A DNA stretch of 64,000 nucleotides from Trileptium ribeirensis (GCA_030248225.1 JASANE010020387.1:1-64000), one strand, 5' to 3'; shown: positions 46,201 to 58,972, numbered from the stretch's first letter. The notes: generated by a model from the letters alone, not told the origin. A program made the numbers and translations.

Positions 46201-48860
46201 AAAATGTTGCGTGCAAAACTAATGTGGGGGAAACAACGAGTCTAATACATTGAGTTAACGTTGCATGTAGTTTTGACATGATTCCAACTGCAACATTAAT
46301 ATTTCAGAACCAAATCACGCAATATTGAATAAATATATAATAAATATTTTGGAACATTTCAAACTGCTACATAAAACTATTTGAACAATTTGGCGTTCAG
46401 CTAAAATTTAAAATATATTTATTATAATCAGCGGCTCATCAAGCGGCTGTTGCTTGTCTGAATTTACCTGGAAATGGTACAACGCAGCCTTGCGTAAGTA
46501 TTTTTGCTAAGTACTATCCAAATTCTTGGAACGTGCCTGTGCGAATATGCGAATATGTACGTAGCGCACATAATTACATTTTGCGTCGTCCCCATAATTC
46601 CATCAGATTTCCAACAGAATCTATAAACTATCTTTCTATTTCAAACTTATGTCTACTGATGCAAGTTTCGATTAGTATAATTTTTGAGTCATTTTTAGTT
46701 AAATATATAGTTTGAAATTTTATTAAATATGTCTTAATTCAAAATGAACAGTCGCAGCAATATGCACAGGAAGAAAAATATGTTTTTATCTCGCATGATA
46801 ACATTCATTTTCATTGAAATATTTTAGACTGGTTTAATGTTTCAAAAAATAAATTAATAACTTGGCATGAAAATAAATTTAAATATTTTGCAATGCCGAA
46901 ATACTGCATTGAGAATATTTTCCTCAACAAGAACGTGAGTGAAATTTGTTAAAAATTGCCAATAAAATTCTTTTTATTAGATTATATTGACTGTTTGCTA
47001 TATTCTAATAATAAAACTAACTTAACTTTATAAAATAAAATTCTGAAACAGTAGATTGTCATGTAGCAGATAGATAGTAGATGGTCATCTGAAACGATAC
47101 ATAGTTATGATTTTAAGAATAAGCAAATACTACTGGGGCAGAATATTTTCAATGAGCGCCAGGTGGATAATTTATAAGTACTTTCACTGATAGCTAAGAA
47201 CTGATAATTCTTTCTGGAAAGCAAAAGAGTATATATGATTTGTTTTTCATTTTCAAGACAACGAACGACAAATTCTCTGCCAAAGTGATGATTCAGCTAA
47301 ATTTAGCGAAAATATATGTTGAACTCAAAATATATCTTAAACGTTCATTTATGATTTCACCATATTGATTTTCATGCTTTTCACAAAATAAAATAATAGA
47401 TGTTTTAAACCAATGCAAAATGTGGAATCTAATCTCTTCATATTCAATTTTTGGACATCAGCATACACCATTAAGCAAACGTTTCCATGATATATTGCTT
47501 AAAACCAGTTCTGTAATAAAACACTAAGCTGTAATATGAAACGCAGTTCTGGCTGGCTTACTTTTCTAGAGGACGATTTGTCCAACACCAACTTGATTAT
47601 TTCATATTTCCCTTCAATAACCGTTGAGTGATAAATTTCTTACGCTGTAGGAAGTTATTAATAAGGTTAATAAGTTACTTAGCTGTGATAAGTTTCGCAA
47701 GAAATTCTGCCTAGAATGGGTACAACTACTCTCCTGTACCGTACCATTGAACAGGCCCTGTTAATTATCTAACGTTGCATCGCTTTAGTTTGATTTCGAT
47801 CTGTAGCTATTATCGCAACCTAAAATCCTAAAGAGATACGAAAGTGCACTAACATCTAAACGGATGATAAAATACACTAATATTAAACTCAAAAAAATTT
47901 CCTACACGTGGTTATCGGATACTGCTGAAAGTCGCCTGGCACTACATCCCCCACTTCTTTTACCAATAATGTGTACCCGATGATTATATAAAAAACAAGC
48001 ATGATTTAACTGAAACGAGATAACGTTATTATGCTTAGCTTCACCTAATCTAGGTTTACTGCTAAGGAGCATTTACTAAATTGCCTGTTTATTTAACCCT
48101 ATATAAACACCGGAAAACATTGGAAATACTAGAAGCAGGCTATTGTAGTTTACTATTAATGAGTGTAGTGTGCATCTACAATATGTGAATTTATTGAAAT
48201 ATATTATATAATATGTGAATTTATGTGGAATATATATAATAATATGTGGAATATATATTAATAATGTTACACAATCCAGCATTAAAAACTCCATTTCGTT
48301 AATCAGACAAGTTATTGTGGAACAAAATATTTGCACAATATTGTAAGTGCGAAATGTATTGCAAATGGCAGTTTCTGATCAGAGTTTTATGCAAGCCACA
48401 TTTTGTTGGAGTCTTCCCAATCGTTTTATCTATTTTTAGTTAGGTTAATTTCCAACAATAAATATTAAAATTAGCCTATACATATAGCGCTATGCCGATA
48501 ACATCTAATATATTTTTGAAACTTATACAAATTAATAAAAAGAAATGCGCCAAATTTAACATAATTTGTGGAATCAAAACGATGCTAAATTAAGCTGATA
48601 TTTACTGTAGTAAAAATTTGAAGCTATTTTCAAAAGTCAACTTAGTTTCACTCTCTTGCTTTCCAGAATGAATAAGGTCTGTTAATAATCCTAAAATGTT
48701 GAAAAATTATCTATTTAGTTTATGTAGGCAAGCAGTAGTTTCCTACGAAGTATTTGCCTTTTGATATGCTAGAACTACTTTTGATTATGCAGATGTGATG
48801 AAAAACAATAGTAAACCTGCCGTTACTAAAATAATACTATAAATCAAAAATTTTCCTGCT
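43299..48860. other. Long AT-rich stretch with no gene seen
   Basis: Only short frames without motifs. If the receptor gene begins upstream of 48.9 kb, part of this may be its first intron or promoter region, but no first exon could be identified. Confidence 0.35.
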
Positions 48861-48869
48861 ATTTTTCAG

Positions 48870-49001
48870 GTTATTAATAGCGACAACAACATTATATGCT
48901 GTTCAAGAAAAAGCTGGATCATCAACCAGTAACAAGCTTGGAAAGCAGCCTTTGCTTACCGCAAAAACCACTTCAAGGAACTTCCAACAGGATCACGAAT
49001 C
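48870..49001 (+). CDS. Possible N-terminal exon of the receptor gene
   Basis: A good acceptor (TGCTATTTTTCAG, AG at 48868-48869) leads into an open frame whose first residues are hydrophobic (LLIATTTLYAVQ), like the end of a signal peptide, followed by a hydrophilic, Ser/Thr/Gln-rich stretch to ..QQDHE. The frame stays open to a stop at 49081. A weak GT at 49002-49003 would leave phase 2, which fits the phase of the receptor exon at 53104. Hydrophobic leader plus matching phase make it a candidate for the leader end and N-terminal extension. The donor is poor and there is no sequence homology, so this is tentative. Confidence 0.25.
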
Positions 49002-49433
49002 GTTAGCAAATTTGTTCGAAGATAACAATTTAGCGATTTTCGTACATATATTTTTAGCTTCAAATCATACTGGCAAGGCGTAGAAGACTAAAACCAAAAC
49101 AAAAACAATACATTTTCGTTTTTGCATGCATGCACAAATAAATCGGAGACATGAACTGAATAAATAATAGTCGTAGCATGTATTGCAGAGACTTCTACGT
49201 GTAGTTGTGACAAAAGTTCAAGCGAATATGATTTGCCGAATTTGAATGAGTAAACTGCAAACCTAAATACAAGTCGCTTAATGCACATCAAGCAGCACAT
49301 GCTACATCTAAGTTGCCACATAGTTGCAACGCAGTATTGTATATTATATTACGCAACTCAATTAAAAAAGCAGTTCTTCTTATGTTCAGACAAACATCAA
49401 GAATTCCAATAAGTATCACCAAGAGCCGACTGT

Positions 49434-49458
49434 GCTGAAGAGTGTGGCACTCTTCAGC
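49434..49458. other. Perfect 11-bp hairpin with 3-base loop
   Basis: GCTGAAGAGTG, loop TGG, then CACTCTTCAGC. No adjoining U-run or gene suggests a role. It may be the remnant of an inverted-repeat element. Confidence 0.6.
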
Positions 49459-49989
49459 TGTATCTTGTTAACGTCCCGGGAAAAGGTCGCGGTTGTTTCC
49501 TATTTACTCCCTTCTCCAGGTTTATGATCCACTCCACCAGGTTCCGAGTGTGATTAGAATTTGCATTAAATAGATAAGAATATTGTGGGATCTTGATTAC
49601 TAGTTCAAGAACGTGGTGTCGGTATAAATTTAGTGGTTTAAGACTTTGTTGGGTTACAGAATTGGTACGGCAAGACTTTGTTGAGGGTACAAGTCAGTGA
49701 TTCAAGAACCTCTAAGCTGTCTATTATAATATTTGCTTCGTAGCAAACGCTGTATCTTCCTTTGAGCAGTAACGATATATCACTCATATTTCATTGTTCA
49801 GCGATATAGATTTCGGCCGTCTTTAGTGACTAAGAGTGTTTGGAACTATTTAAACCATGCACAAATCAATGCAGTTTCAAAAATGCAGCAGTACGATGTA
49901 CACTCAATCATGCTATTTTAAGCTATACTTTTACTATACATGATGATGAGATCGTGTTTCAGTTTATCCACGCTCAATTTTAGAGTGTG

Positions 49990-50330
49990 ACAGGTGGTAT
50001 GGTTAAGGGTCATACATACCGAAGCTGGGTTAAGAGGGCACCGCCTGAGGCCTTGGCCTTGGGACCCCCCACGACACCCTGGCCTAGCCCACTGCGGGTA
50101 CCAGCCCACCACCTTTCACGCCACAGCCCCCACCTCTCTCCACTTCTTCCTGCGCCGAAAATTTTAGTAAAAATAGTGTGAAAATTGGTAAAATTGGAAA
50201 ACATGAACGAATTCGACGCTGGGCAAAAGTCGTCTACTTTTTTCAGCACCCTCCTGGAAGACCTCCAGTCGACTTGCCCAAGCACGAACCCCTCGTGATG
50301 ATCCCCAATCGGCTACCCCCTGAAACTTCG
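49990..50330. repeat. GC-rich patch, possible repeat family member
   Basis: C-rich blocks flank an AT core containing AAAATTGGTAAAATT. A second patch at 52030-52300 combines AAATTGGTAAAAT with C-rich DNA, so both may be copies of one old element. Overlapping frames on both strands are shadows of the composition. Confidence 0.3.
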
Positions 50331-52029
50331 GAAACTTCTGCTGATGTATGGCTAAGCGTATATGCATGAATTCGATACTCCTCAAGGTTTCATGCGGTGG
50401 TTACTCCTCAAGGATTCATGCGGCGGTATTCCACGCCGCGGATAAAACAGCCAGTGAGATAGAAATGCGAATAGCAAACAGTTGCTGATGATTACAATTT
50501 TTGCTTTTATATCATTGTCAGTTGGTATCGTGGCGGATGACACTATCGCATGGAACCTTAGCCGGTTAGCACATAGAGTCTTAAAGAACGAGAGGGAACA
50601 CACTGACATTCTTTGGGGAGGAGGCTAAGTACCGAAAAGCGAGCGCATCGTTGAAGCGCTTTGTGTAGGAGTATCAAGAACTGTATTACTCTTGCACAAA
50701 TTTTTTATAATCCACTTTTTGTAAGGTGTATTATAGTAACAACAAATAAACATTTAATTTGAAATCGTATTTGAATGGTAATTGTACAGTAATTTCGATG
50801 CAATGTCGTATTGCCCAAAGCTAGAGACCTGGCTAAATTTGCTATTGCTTAATCTCTATTATACTGTGTCGTATTTTCATAAGTCGCATCTGCTAGCTGT
50901 CAACTGTTTAGGTATATGTTGATTCTTTTTGACTTTTCTATAGTTTTTGTATTTGACCGTATGACTAAGTTCTAAAACTTATACTAATTTTATTTTAGGA
51001 CACAAATCGGCCAAAGTTTGCCGATGGCACAGTTTGATTTCTCAGACGTGTACGTTGAATGATATAGTAATATTATTTAAACCTTGTTATATCTCTGGAT
51101 TTACTCTTTGACACTCAACGGTGCGGATTTAATGTGGCATGTAATGTGCGTTTGTATGTGTTTGTGGCAGGGTTTGTGATATATGTTAAAGATCGGAGCT
51201 ACAACTTTAAAATGACCCAAGAGTTTGTAGTGCGCAAGACTAAATTCGGCTTTGTTGCAACGTTAACGGGTCGTTTACTTTTACTTGGCATAATTGCATG
51301 CAGAAACCAAGGCATTAAAAACTGTGAAGTTAAAAACAACTGATGCAAATGTGTTCATTTCCTCAAATTACATATGTTTCAAATAACCAAAATAATTTCA
51401 AATACCTCAAACTTCTGTTGCCGAGCAAAAACAGCCTATCTTTTGGCAATATCAGCGTAGATGTTGGTAGCCATTAATATTACTTTAAGTAAGCTCATAA
51501 ATCTCAATCAATTTAATTTGCCGTTTCGGACGTACAATATTTATTTGTATCGTGTAAAGTTCAAATATGTTTTATTAAACTAATTACTAGATGCTTAGAA
51601 CCGGAGTAAAACCGCTTGCTGAATAGTCGGACATGCTGCCCGACTATCGTTGTATTTGATGCAATTGTAAATACGTGTCATATTTAACATGTTCTGATAG
51701 ATTCACCGCGATAAATATCTCTGCCTTTGTAGAGGTTTTATATTATGGTTGAAGGCATTATTACATTGATGATTGTGTAATCAAATGTGTATCGAACACG
51801 AAATCTGCGGTCTAATTTTGTTATAGAAATTGATATACTGTTTTGTTAGCTGCTTACACATTAATTCTGTTATCTTCATAGAATAACGTAGATTGGTTAT
51901 GCGATAATCACGACGCGTGCTCATTGGAGGACGGGGGATTATCCTCCCTGAGGCTCTGACCACACCAATCGCGGACTCGCCGATCACCCTGTTAGGTAGC
52001 TAGATCCCCCTGAAATCTCGCAAAACCTC

Positions 52030-52300
52030 GCTTCTACTCCCTGCACCTAAAGTGCGCGGAATATTTCAGCAAAGATTGACAAAAGTGTGCAAAAAAGAGT
52101 GAAATTGGATATATTTGTGGGAAATGGCAAACGATAGAAGCGAAATTGGTAAAATGACTGCCAAAAAATTGAAAATTTAAGTTGCAAAAAATTTCAAAAA
52201 TTAATCCCCCTTCCGCCGACAGCCTGACCTTCCTTGCCGGCGACGTCGCCACCCCCCCCCACGGCAACCACACCCCCCTGGGACTTCGGCGATTGTGCAT
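52030..52300. repeat. GC-rich patch, possible relative of the 50-kb patch
   Basis: Shares the 13-base AAATTGGTAAAAT and C-rich flanking composition with 49990-50330, and includes a run of ten or so C at about 52250. Boundaries are unclear. Confidence 0.25.
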
Positions 52301-53103
52301 CTCTGGCTAATCCCGTCGAACGCTAAAACAATTGATTACATTAGATCAGCAGCCGTCAGTAAATTCACAATGCATTTTGAACAGCTGGTATAGTTATCTT
52401 ATTATCTAGTCTTTGGTTTTGTGGTATTAGTTCCCTGTTATTAGTTTGATCAATAGGCATATCGTTTACCAATTAAAGCCACCTTCCCTCATAATAGCAA
52501 TCATATTTTGATGATGTGTAAAAATAACATATACACTTCTTTTATTATCATATCTCAAATTTTGATCATATTAGCTTCTGAGGTTAAATTCGTACAAGCA
52601 GAATTGAATAAATCTCCGAACTCCTTGTTAACACCCATTTTGTAGCAGCGCAACTTTGTCATTCTTAAAATTACACCTCCACTTTTCCTGTTTCATAATT
52701 TGCAGATGCACATAAGACCAATTCGTAAATTAATATTCTCCATCCCAGTAACGATTGCTGTGGGCACTAAATCAGAACATCAGTTAGCCTACCTTTCACA
52801 GTGCAGTTTATTAGTTGGCCCTTGTTACCTCAAACGGGAGTAACCAAATACCTACTCGATATTCACATCATCGATCGCAATGAATAACAACATATCAACC
52901 TTCTTTTTACCGCTACTACATCTGATTTATTGAAGCATTTTGTAGCACCATTTCTAGTATCTGAGTGATATCCATGATTTCCTATATACTTTTTATCTCA
53001 AAATTGAGTCGCTAAATACTCTATGAATGACAATGCTTACCATTATGGAAACTTGGTTTTTATGCACAGCTACCTCTAATTTTAAAGCCATTTATTGTTT
53101 TAG

Positions 53104-53186
53104 GAGCGATCGTTATCTTAATTTTTCACATATCTTACAACGACTATTACGCAATTACGACAAGCGGCTAAGGCCTAATTTTGAAG
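53104..53186 (+). CDS. GABA-gated-channel-like receptor, exon for start of ligand-binding domain
   Basis: An 83-bp exon between a pyrimidine-rich acceptor (TTATTGTTTTAG) and a strong donor (GAAG/GTAAGC). It begins in phase 2 and ends in phase 1. Its reading includes LNFSHILQRLLRNYDKRLRP, the N-terminal helix and the YDKRLRP motif that open the extracellular domain of Cys-loop channels of the GABA-A/RDL, glycine and glutamate-chloride type. Usually this is followed by Gly-Gly or Asp-Pro-Val, and the next exon at 55343 supplies exactly that in matching phase. The protein would be a subunit of a pentameric chloride channel in the plasma membrane of nerve or muscle cells. Confidence 0.88.
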
Positions 53187-53707
53187 GTAAGCTTTGGAGG
53201 ACTTGCGCTAAGATGTGAAATTTGAAAAACAACAGTTATGGTACAGTTGTCTTGTACAGTTGGTACAGGTGCAATAAATATGACTTTGTATTTATTTGTA
53301 GGCTTACATTCAACTGAAACACAGAAAACTAGTGAGCTATTGGACATATAAAAAATCGCGAACACTCATAAAACACATCCTAAATATATGATTGACTAGA
53401 TGAGACCGTTGACAGAGACGGTTATAAACAAGTCGTTGTAATAAAGCTTAAGATGTTTTCGTATATCGTCGTTCCTAAACGATTTGCGTTAGTGTTGCTA
53501 AAATGCAAACTACAGCCAGAAAATTTCACATTCGCTGTAGCTAAACCTCTTATTGCGCTTCGTAGTTGCGAAATATAGAGACTGTCAAGATGATAGCTGT
53601 ACGTCTACACTCGGCGTAGAAAACAGCACCGACTTCTAATTGCATTTATGAAGCCAAATTTCATTTTAATTGTACGACGGAAATGTAGAAAACTTCATCT
53701 ATTATTA

Positions 53708-54284
53708 TGCATCATTTATAATAAGATACGTGCGCATGGTCCTAATTATGTCATGCGTTCAAATGGGCTAGCTACTATGTCACGCATACAGTTCAGCTCG
53801 ACTATAAAAATTTTGAATAGCCTAGCTAGGCTGTGCGTTTGTCATCGAGTGTCGAGCCGAACTGTGCTTCTGTCACGAGGCGTTCAGCTGAGCCCTATAA
53901 CTTAAGCCAGAGACTATTTATTCCGGGAAAATTACGTTTTATTATACGTATCTAAATAGTGCTTCAAAGGCGGCATACTGCTTGAAACGTTAATTGTGTA
54001 TATTAAAAACAAATATATATTACTTAGAATTAGTGTGAAAACTATAGAACAGAATGCTATTATACGAAACACAATACTAAATAAAATTTCTCATTTGACA
54101 TTACACCCGGACGCTCCGTTTGTAACGTAGACCTTAGCTAAACTCCCTGTTTGTCACATTAAGATAAGCTAAACTATAAAAATGCACCATAGTTGTCCAG
54201 CTAAGCTGTAGTTCACCCGAACTAGTTGAGTTGGACGCGTGACATAATTTGGCTTGGCGCACGCATCTTATCGTAAATGATGCA
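53708..54284. mobile_element. MITE 2, PIF/Harbinger-like, 577 bp, in an intron
   Basis: Inverted ends begin TGCATCATTTATAATAAGAT and mirror ATCTTATCGTAAATGATGCA. Arm similarity reaches about 45 bp, to TTATGTCA. Flanked by TTA on both sides (53705-53707 and 54285-54287). Internally it is about the same length as MITE 3 at 58973 and aligns along all of it. Lies between receptor exons of 83 and 68 bp. No coding capacity. Confidence 0.92.
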
Positions 54285-55342
54285 TTACTGAAAATATTTC
54301 AATTGCCCGTATTATTGAAAATTTAGCGAATACCGTTATGTGACGTAATTTTCCACCATATATCATACTTCTTCACGGTTTTTTATATCTACAATCCTTA
54401 AAAACACATGCTGTGCGTTTTCAAGCATAACTGAGTGTCGTGTCAGCTGAGTGGAAACGTGGAGTAGAAACATGAAAAAAGTTAGCACACTTTGAGCAAC
54501 TGACACAAGTACTGTGGGTATTCAAACTTAACTGAGCCTTGTGTCAGCTGAGCAGAAATTCTGGAAACAAAACTAGCACATTTTGAACACATAAACAAGT
54601 ACTGTAAGTTTACAAGCTTAACCGAACACCGTGTCGGCCGGGTGGAAACGAGGAAACAAAATTAGCACGTTTTGGTCAGTTTGCACCATAAAATTTGTAA
54701 CAAGAAATGTGACAACAGCTGGTGAGTGTAGTACTTTATCAAGGTCTACAGAGGCAAAGGCCTAATTTAAGACTACTTACGAAAATGTTTAAAAATATAG
54801 ATGATACCATTGAAATATTTTAAGTAAAAATATAGCAATTTTAATATAAATAAGAACTGCCGTTTTAACACCGAATGTGGATGCCGACTAATATCTGCTA
54901 AAAGGACACATCAAAGATTTCGGTGAACGACAATAGGAAAACGAAAGGAATACATTACGACGACCAATTTTTCAATACATCGTTCTCAAGCAGAGTCTAA
55001 AGGTCCCTATGTACATATACTTCGATAAAACAAGAACAAAACCAAAAGAACAAAATGCAGGAAATTCTTAACGTGCTGATGGTCCAGGCCTGATAGTAAC
55101 ATTAAAGCTACGATTGTTTAAATCGAATTTTTGTCTGAATTAAAGACAACTTCTAAAGTGAGAAACATTTGCAAATTTACAAGTTGTAGAAACGGGGTCA
55201 AAATAAGTTTCTTTAACCTGTGGAAAGCTAAAACGACAAATCTATTTTAAAGCCTTGCAGCAGTATTTGAGTTTGGTTGTATAAATATTTTATACATAAA
55301 TCACAAATTCATCAAATAGATTAGAAATATATACTACTTCAG

Positions 55343-55410
55343 ACGACCCTGTTCAAGTTCAAGTTACAATGCATGTCTCAAGTATCAGTGGAGTATCGGA
55401 AACTGATATG
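55343..55410 (+). CDS. GABA-gated-channel-like receptor, 68-bp exon
   Basis: An acceptor (TATACTACTTCAG) and a strong donor (GATATG/GTAAGA) bound exactly 68 bp. Joined to the G left by the previous exon it reads DDPVQVQVTMHVSSISGVSE, then TDM, the first strands of the extracellular domain. The phases are 1 in, 0 out. The homologous exon of vertebrate GABA-A receptor genes is also 68 bp with the same phases and a PVxVxV...SIxxxSE..M pattern. Length, phase and motif agree, so the call is firm although the exon is tiny. The following exon begins with the DFT that must come next. Confidence 0.92.
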
Positions 55411-56179
55411 GTAAGATAAATGCACTGGAATACGTAAAACCTTTTAATAACTTCGTCTAATATGAAGGCCCAACTTTTGCTATAGAATATGCTATATATG
55501 GCAAAAGAGTCCCGAACATATCAATATCTTGAAAAGGTCGCCACTTCCGATATAATCGTCCTATCTCAGCGTCTTCTTAGGCAACATCTGAACTTTATTC
55601 ATAAAATATGTAATGAAATATTCTACAAGTACGATATTAAAACCCAACCGTCATTTACATATGTACGTATGGATATGTGTATAGCAAAACTGTTTTGTTA
55701 GTTGCCCCTTACAACATTTATATAATTACGACAAATTAGGTGATACGCAGATATAATAATGGCCGGCTAAATCCATGCCGATGATGGCTCAAAATCCTTT
55801 ACATAATGAGAACCAGAGCGCTTTTCGCATTCCTATTCTTAACCCCGCCTCTTGCCCATTTTCCCGAAAACCTTTGTTTTGAAATTCTGAAAGTGTATAA
55901 ATTTGCTTTATTATCTTCTATATCTATAACTTTTTAACATTTTCTTAGATATGGCTTATTTTAGGTTCCTTAAATAGCTGAGGTAGGCTCTTAAGCTTAT
56001 CTTTAAGCTCAGGATTAAATTTTAAATTAATTCTCTGACACCCGCCAAGCATATACTTGTTTCCTCCACTTATTCCTACAGTTGTTGGTCGTCTATATTC
56101 TCATCATTTCAATAATTTCAAGCAATTTAGGTGTAAAACAATAAAACTTTCAAGTATTTTGGACGGTAGTCTAAATCCC

Positions 56180-56498
56180 AAGGCGTGTTCACACGCTCAA
56201 ACCTTTTGCTCAAATTTTTGTCAAAATGTGAGCTCAAATTTTGATCGAAATTTGAATGCATATTTTTCCATTTTCAGCAAGTTTCAACGTGTGGACACTG
56301 TTCAACCTTTTCAAGAATATTTCTCTAGCCAATCATGAACGAGATGTATTACCTGAAAATTTTTGAGCTAAAATTTTGATCTCAAAATTTGACATACGGC
56401 AATTTTTCTAAAAACATTACCGTCAAATTTTGATAAAAATTTGATTAAATTTCGAACTCAAAACTTAAGCGAAAAGTTTGAGCATGTGAACACGCCTT
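56180..56498. mobile_element. MITE with about 70-bp inverted ends, in an intron
   Basis: The left arm starts AAGGCGTGTTCACACGCTC and the right arm ends GAGCATGTGAACACGCCTT. Pairing continues imperfectly over about 70 bp on each side (CAAAC, then TTTTGCTCAAATTT-like). The interior is AT-rich and noncoding. No clear target duplication was found, so the superfamily is unassigned. Lies between the 68-bp and 227-bp receptor exons. Confidence 0.8.
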
Positions 56499-57489
56499 TA
56501 GGAGTCAAAACCGTCAGTGTATACATTGAAACTAGTGAGATTTCCCGAATGTATGTAGGGCGCTGATCATCTGCATAGTGGCTTTAGCAGACAGTGATCT
56601 GTTCAGACAGACATACAACTTGTGAAGAGTAGTTGTCATTTCCGACGTGGAAAATCTTTTTACTCAATATGTGAGATCGTACTACAGGATGCGATTTTCG
56701 TCGAAAAGAAACTAACGATTTTAACAGCCAGGACACAATTAATGGTTCTAACAAATAGAGACAATACATGTTAAGAAGCAACAATTTATAAATAAAAATA
56801 TTGCTGTTAAATGGTGCATTATAGCATTATTGGACCAGTGAAAACGTTTAGGTGCAGAAGTGAAATGCATGAAATGCTGTTTCCGATAAGCTAAGCCTAA
56901 GTCTTAGCCTAAGCTAAGGTCTTTATATCAGCTTTATTCTAAGCCTAAGTCTGGTGGCTGCCGCCCCCAAACCCCCTCCCTCATTTCTAAGCTATTCTTT
57001 GTTCTAACAATATAGTCTGCGTCCCCTAAAGGTGACATGAGCCGTATTGATACATACAAATAGGAAATAAAAGGTAGGCTGACTTTTTGAAACTTAGTCA
57101 ATCCTAGTAAACGTATCATTAAATAACCAATAAATGAAACCGGGTACGCAATTTAAACATTTATGTTTATACTACAATTTGTGTGAAAAAGTACCCCATA
57201 AAAACTTAGACATTAAGGTTTAAATATTTAAGGCATAAATATATGTAAACTGTTAACTAAAACGTACTTGCCCGATAAATCTGCTTCGATGTGCCTCAGT
57301 GTTATTTCTATTGTTAATGTATACAAGATACTGGCCAACTGCTTAATTAATAGCTTGATCATAGGAGATGTGTATCCAATGACACTGGATTTAATCCCAC
57401 AAAACATCGTCATTTTGTGATATAAATTTTAACAGTTTGCTATAAATAAATACGTCTGTAATGTGGTACAGCTCTGCAATGTTTTTCAG

Positions 57490-57716
57490 GATTTCACTGT
57501 CGACTTCTATCTTCGCCAAATGTGGACAGACGAACGTCTATCATTTTCTGATGACAAAACGTCGCGTGACATTACTGTTGGTGCTGAATTGCTTAATCAA
57601 ATTTGGAAGCCCGATACGTTTTTTCCGAACGAAAAATCTGCTTCATTTCATACGGCGACAACCCATAATTCATTTGTTCGTATCTCGGCGGCCGGTGATA
57701 TTTTCTGCAGCCAAAG
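57490..57716 (+). CDS. GABA-gated-channel-like receptor, loops D, A and E exon
   Basis: A 227-bp exon between GTTTTTCAG and AAAG/GTAGG, phase 0 in and phase 2 out. It encodes the core of the neurotransmitter-binding face. First comes loop D (DFTVDFYLRQMWTDERLSF), with the Arg that in RDL-type GABA receptors contacts the ligand (ninth residue, 57514-57516). Loop A follows (QIWKPDTFFPNEKSASFH), then the loop E strand (THNSFVRISAAGDIF). It ends within an Arg codon, as does the equivalent 221-bp exon of vertebrate GABA-A genes. The next exon, expected to carry the Cys-loop, was not found before 64 kb. Closest family by recognition is the invertebrate RDL/GABA-A group; a glutamate- or glycine-gated relative is not excluded. 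Confidence 0.96.
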
Positions 57717-58972
57717 GTAGGAATTTTAGCTTTAAATATTTCACTTAGTGAAGACAAATAGAGTAACCATATAGCGTTGTGTACGGGTACAAAGTAACAA
57801 TCTTCAAATACTTACTTAGAGTTGTTAAAACGAAGCGAACGAACTGAGGGAATTTTCTAAAATACAACACAAGTGTCTTTTTGCATCGAGCATAATTCTT
57901 CACCAGATCCATGGACTTCTGCATTATTTATTCGATGCATAGTGCAATGAAATTGTGTGCATAACTTTTTATTTGTACTGCTGGAGTCACAACTAAATTC
58001 CACCAAAACCGAAACGAATGGATACTTCTTGATTTTAACTATTTAAGTTCCATTAACATTTTATGATATAACTCCTGCCAGAGGTATCCAAATCGAAAAT
58101 GAAGGCCACCAAGCGCAATATGCTGTGTCCTTCAAGTGGAAACAACTTTGCTTTCTAAGTAGTTTTGCATCATTTACGAACTGTGAGCCAAAGTATAAAA
58201 AGCCCAAAAAAGATCAATTTAAAAAAATTTCAAAGTAAGCTTCTTCTATATTGGAGCATGAATAATGCTGTAGCAAAGGCTTATTTAATCTGCGAAACCT
58301 CTTATGAAATCTTTTTATTGGCTTGGTTCTTTTTCAACTTCAATTTATTCAATTTAATTTGCTAAATATGGGGGCTTAAAATTTGATAAATCTCAGGACC
58401 AAAAATAGTCAAATTTTGCCACTTTTTCAGTATTGACTGATGTCGAGAATGCGTATGAGTATATAGGTTTTCTGGGTTGAATAATACGTTAAATGCAAAT
58501 GTTTTTGAGTGGTATGTATCAAATAAGGCGTTCCGCTGGTTTATGACGTAAAAATTACTCTCAAAATATTTGATATATAAATATCAAATTCATCTCTTTG
58601 GTCACTGGGGGAAGAATTAAATGGTACTACGGCACTGATACGTGATTAAGAGGGTCATAACGTTATCATTAATGCATTGGATTGTGTATTATTTTTATTG
58701 CACTTTAATGGGACTCTGAAAGTGGAATTTGAAATATTGCAATAGTCACAAAACGCAGATTATCCACACTTTACATGTTTGTCCTTGTTAGGCGAGTAAC
58801 AATTTAAAGTACAAATACAACTTATTACATCAACATCGGAAAACCCGTTTACTACAAATCCTGGCACTTGTGATTTAAAGACTAATATATTAAATGTTAA
58901 TAGCAGTAACCATAGCAAATATGTCTGATAATTTGGATACATCATTAGAAGAATGAAAACAAAATTAAATTA
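57717..58972. other. Intron sequence after the 227-bp exon
   Basis: No Cys-loop exon (expected YP.D...C motif) was found by reading the + strand here. AT-rich. A 14-base match to the MITE terminus (TGCATCATTTACGA) at about 58167 may be a relic. Confidence 0.5.

Larger units (their letters stand above)
49090..53100. other. AT-rich DNA, probably intron or upstream region
   Basis: No supported exon. It contains an 11-bp-stem hairpin at 49434-49458 and two GC-rich patches (49990-50330 and 52190-52300), described separately. Confidence 0.35.

Noticed and set aside
52245..52262. C-run as a structural or regulatory G-quadruplex partner
   Set aside because: A single homopolymer run in a decayed GC-rich patch; no regular spacing of further runs.
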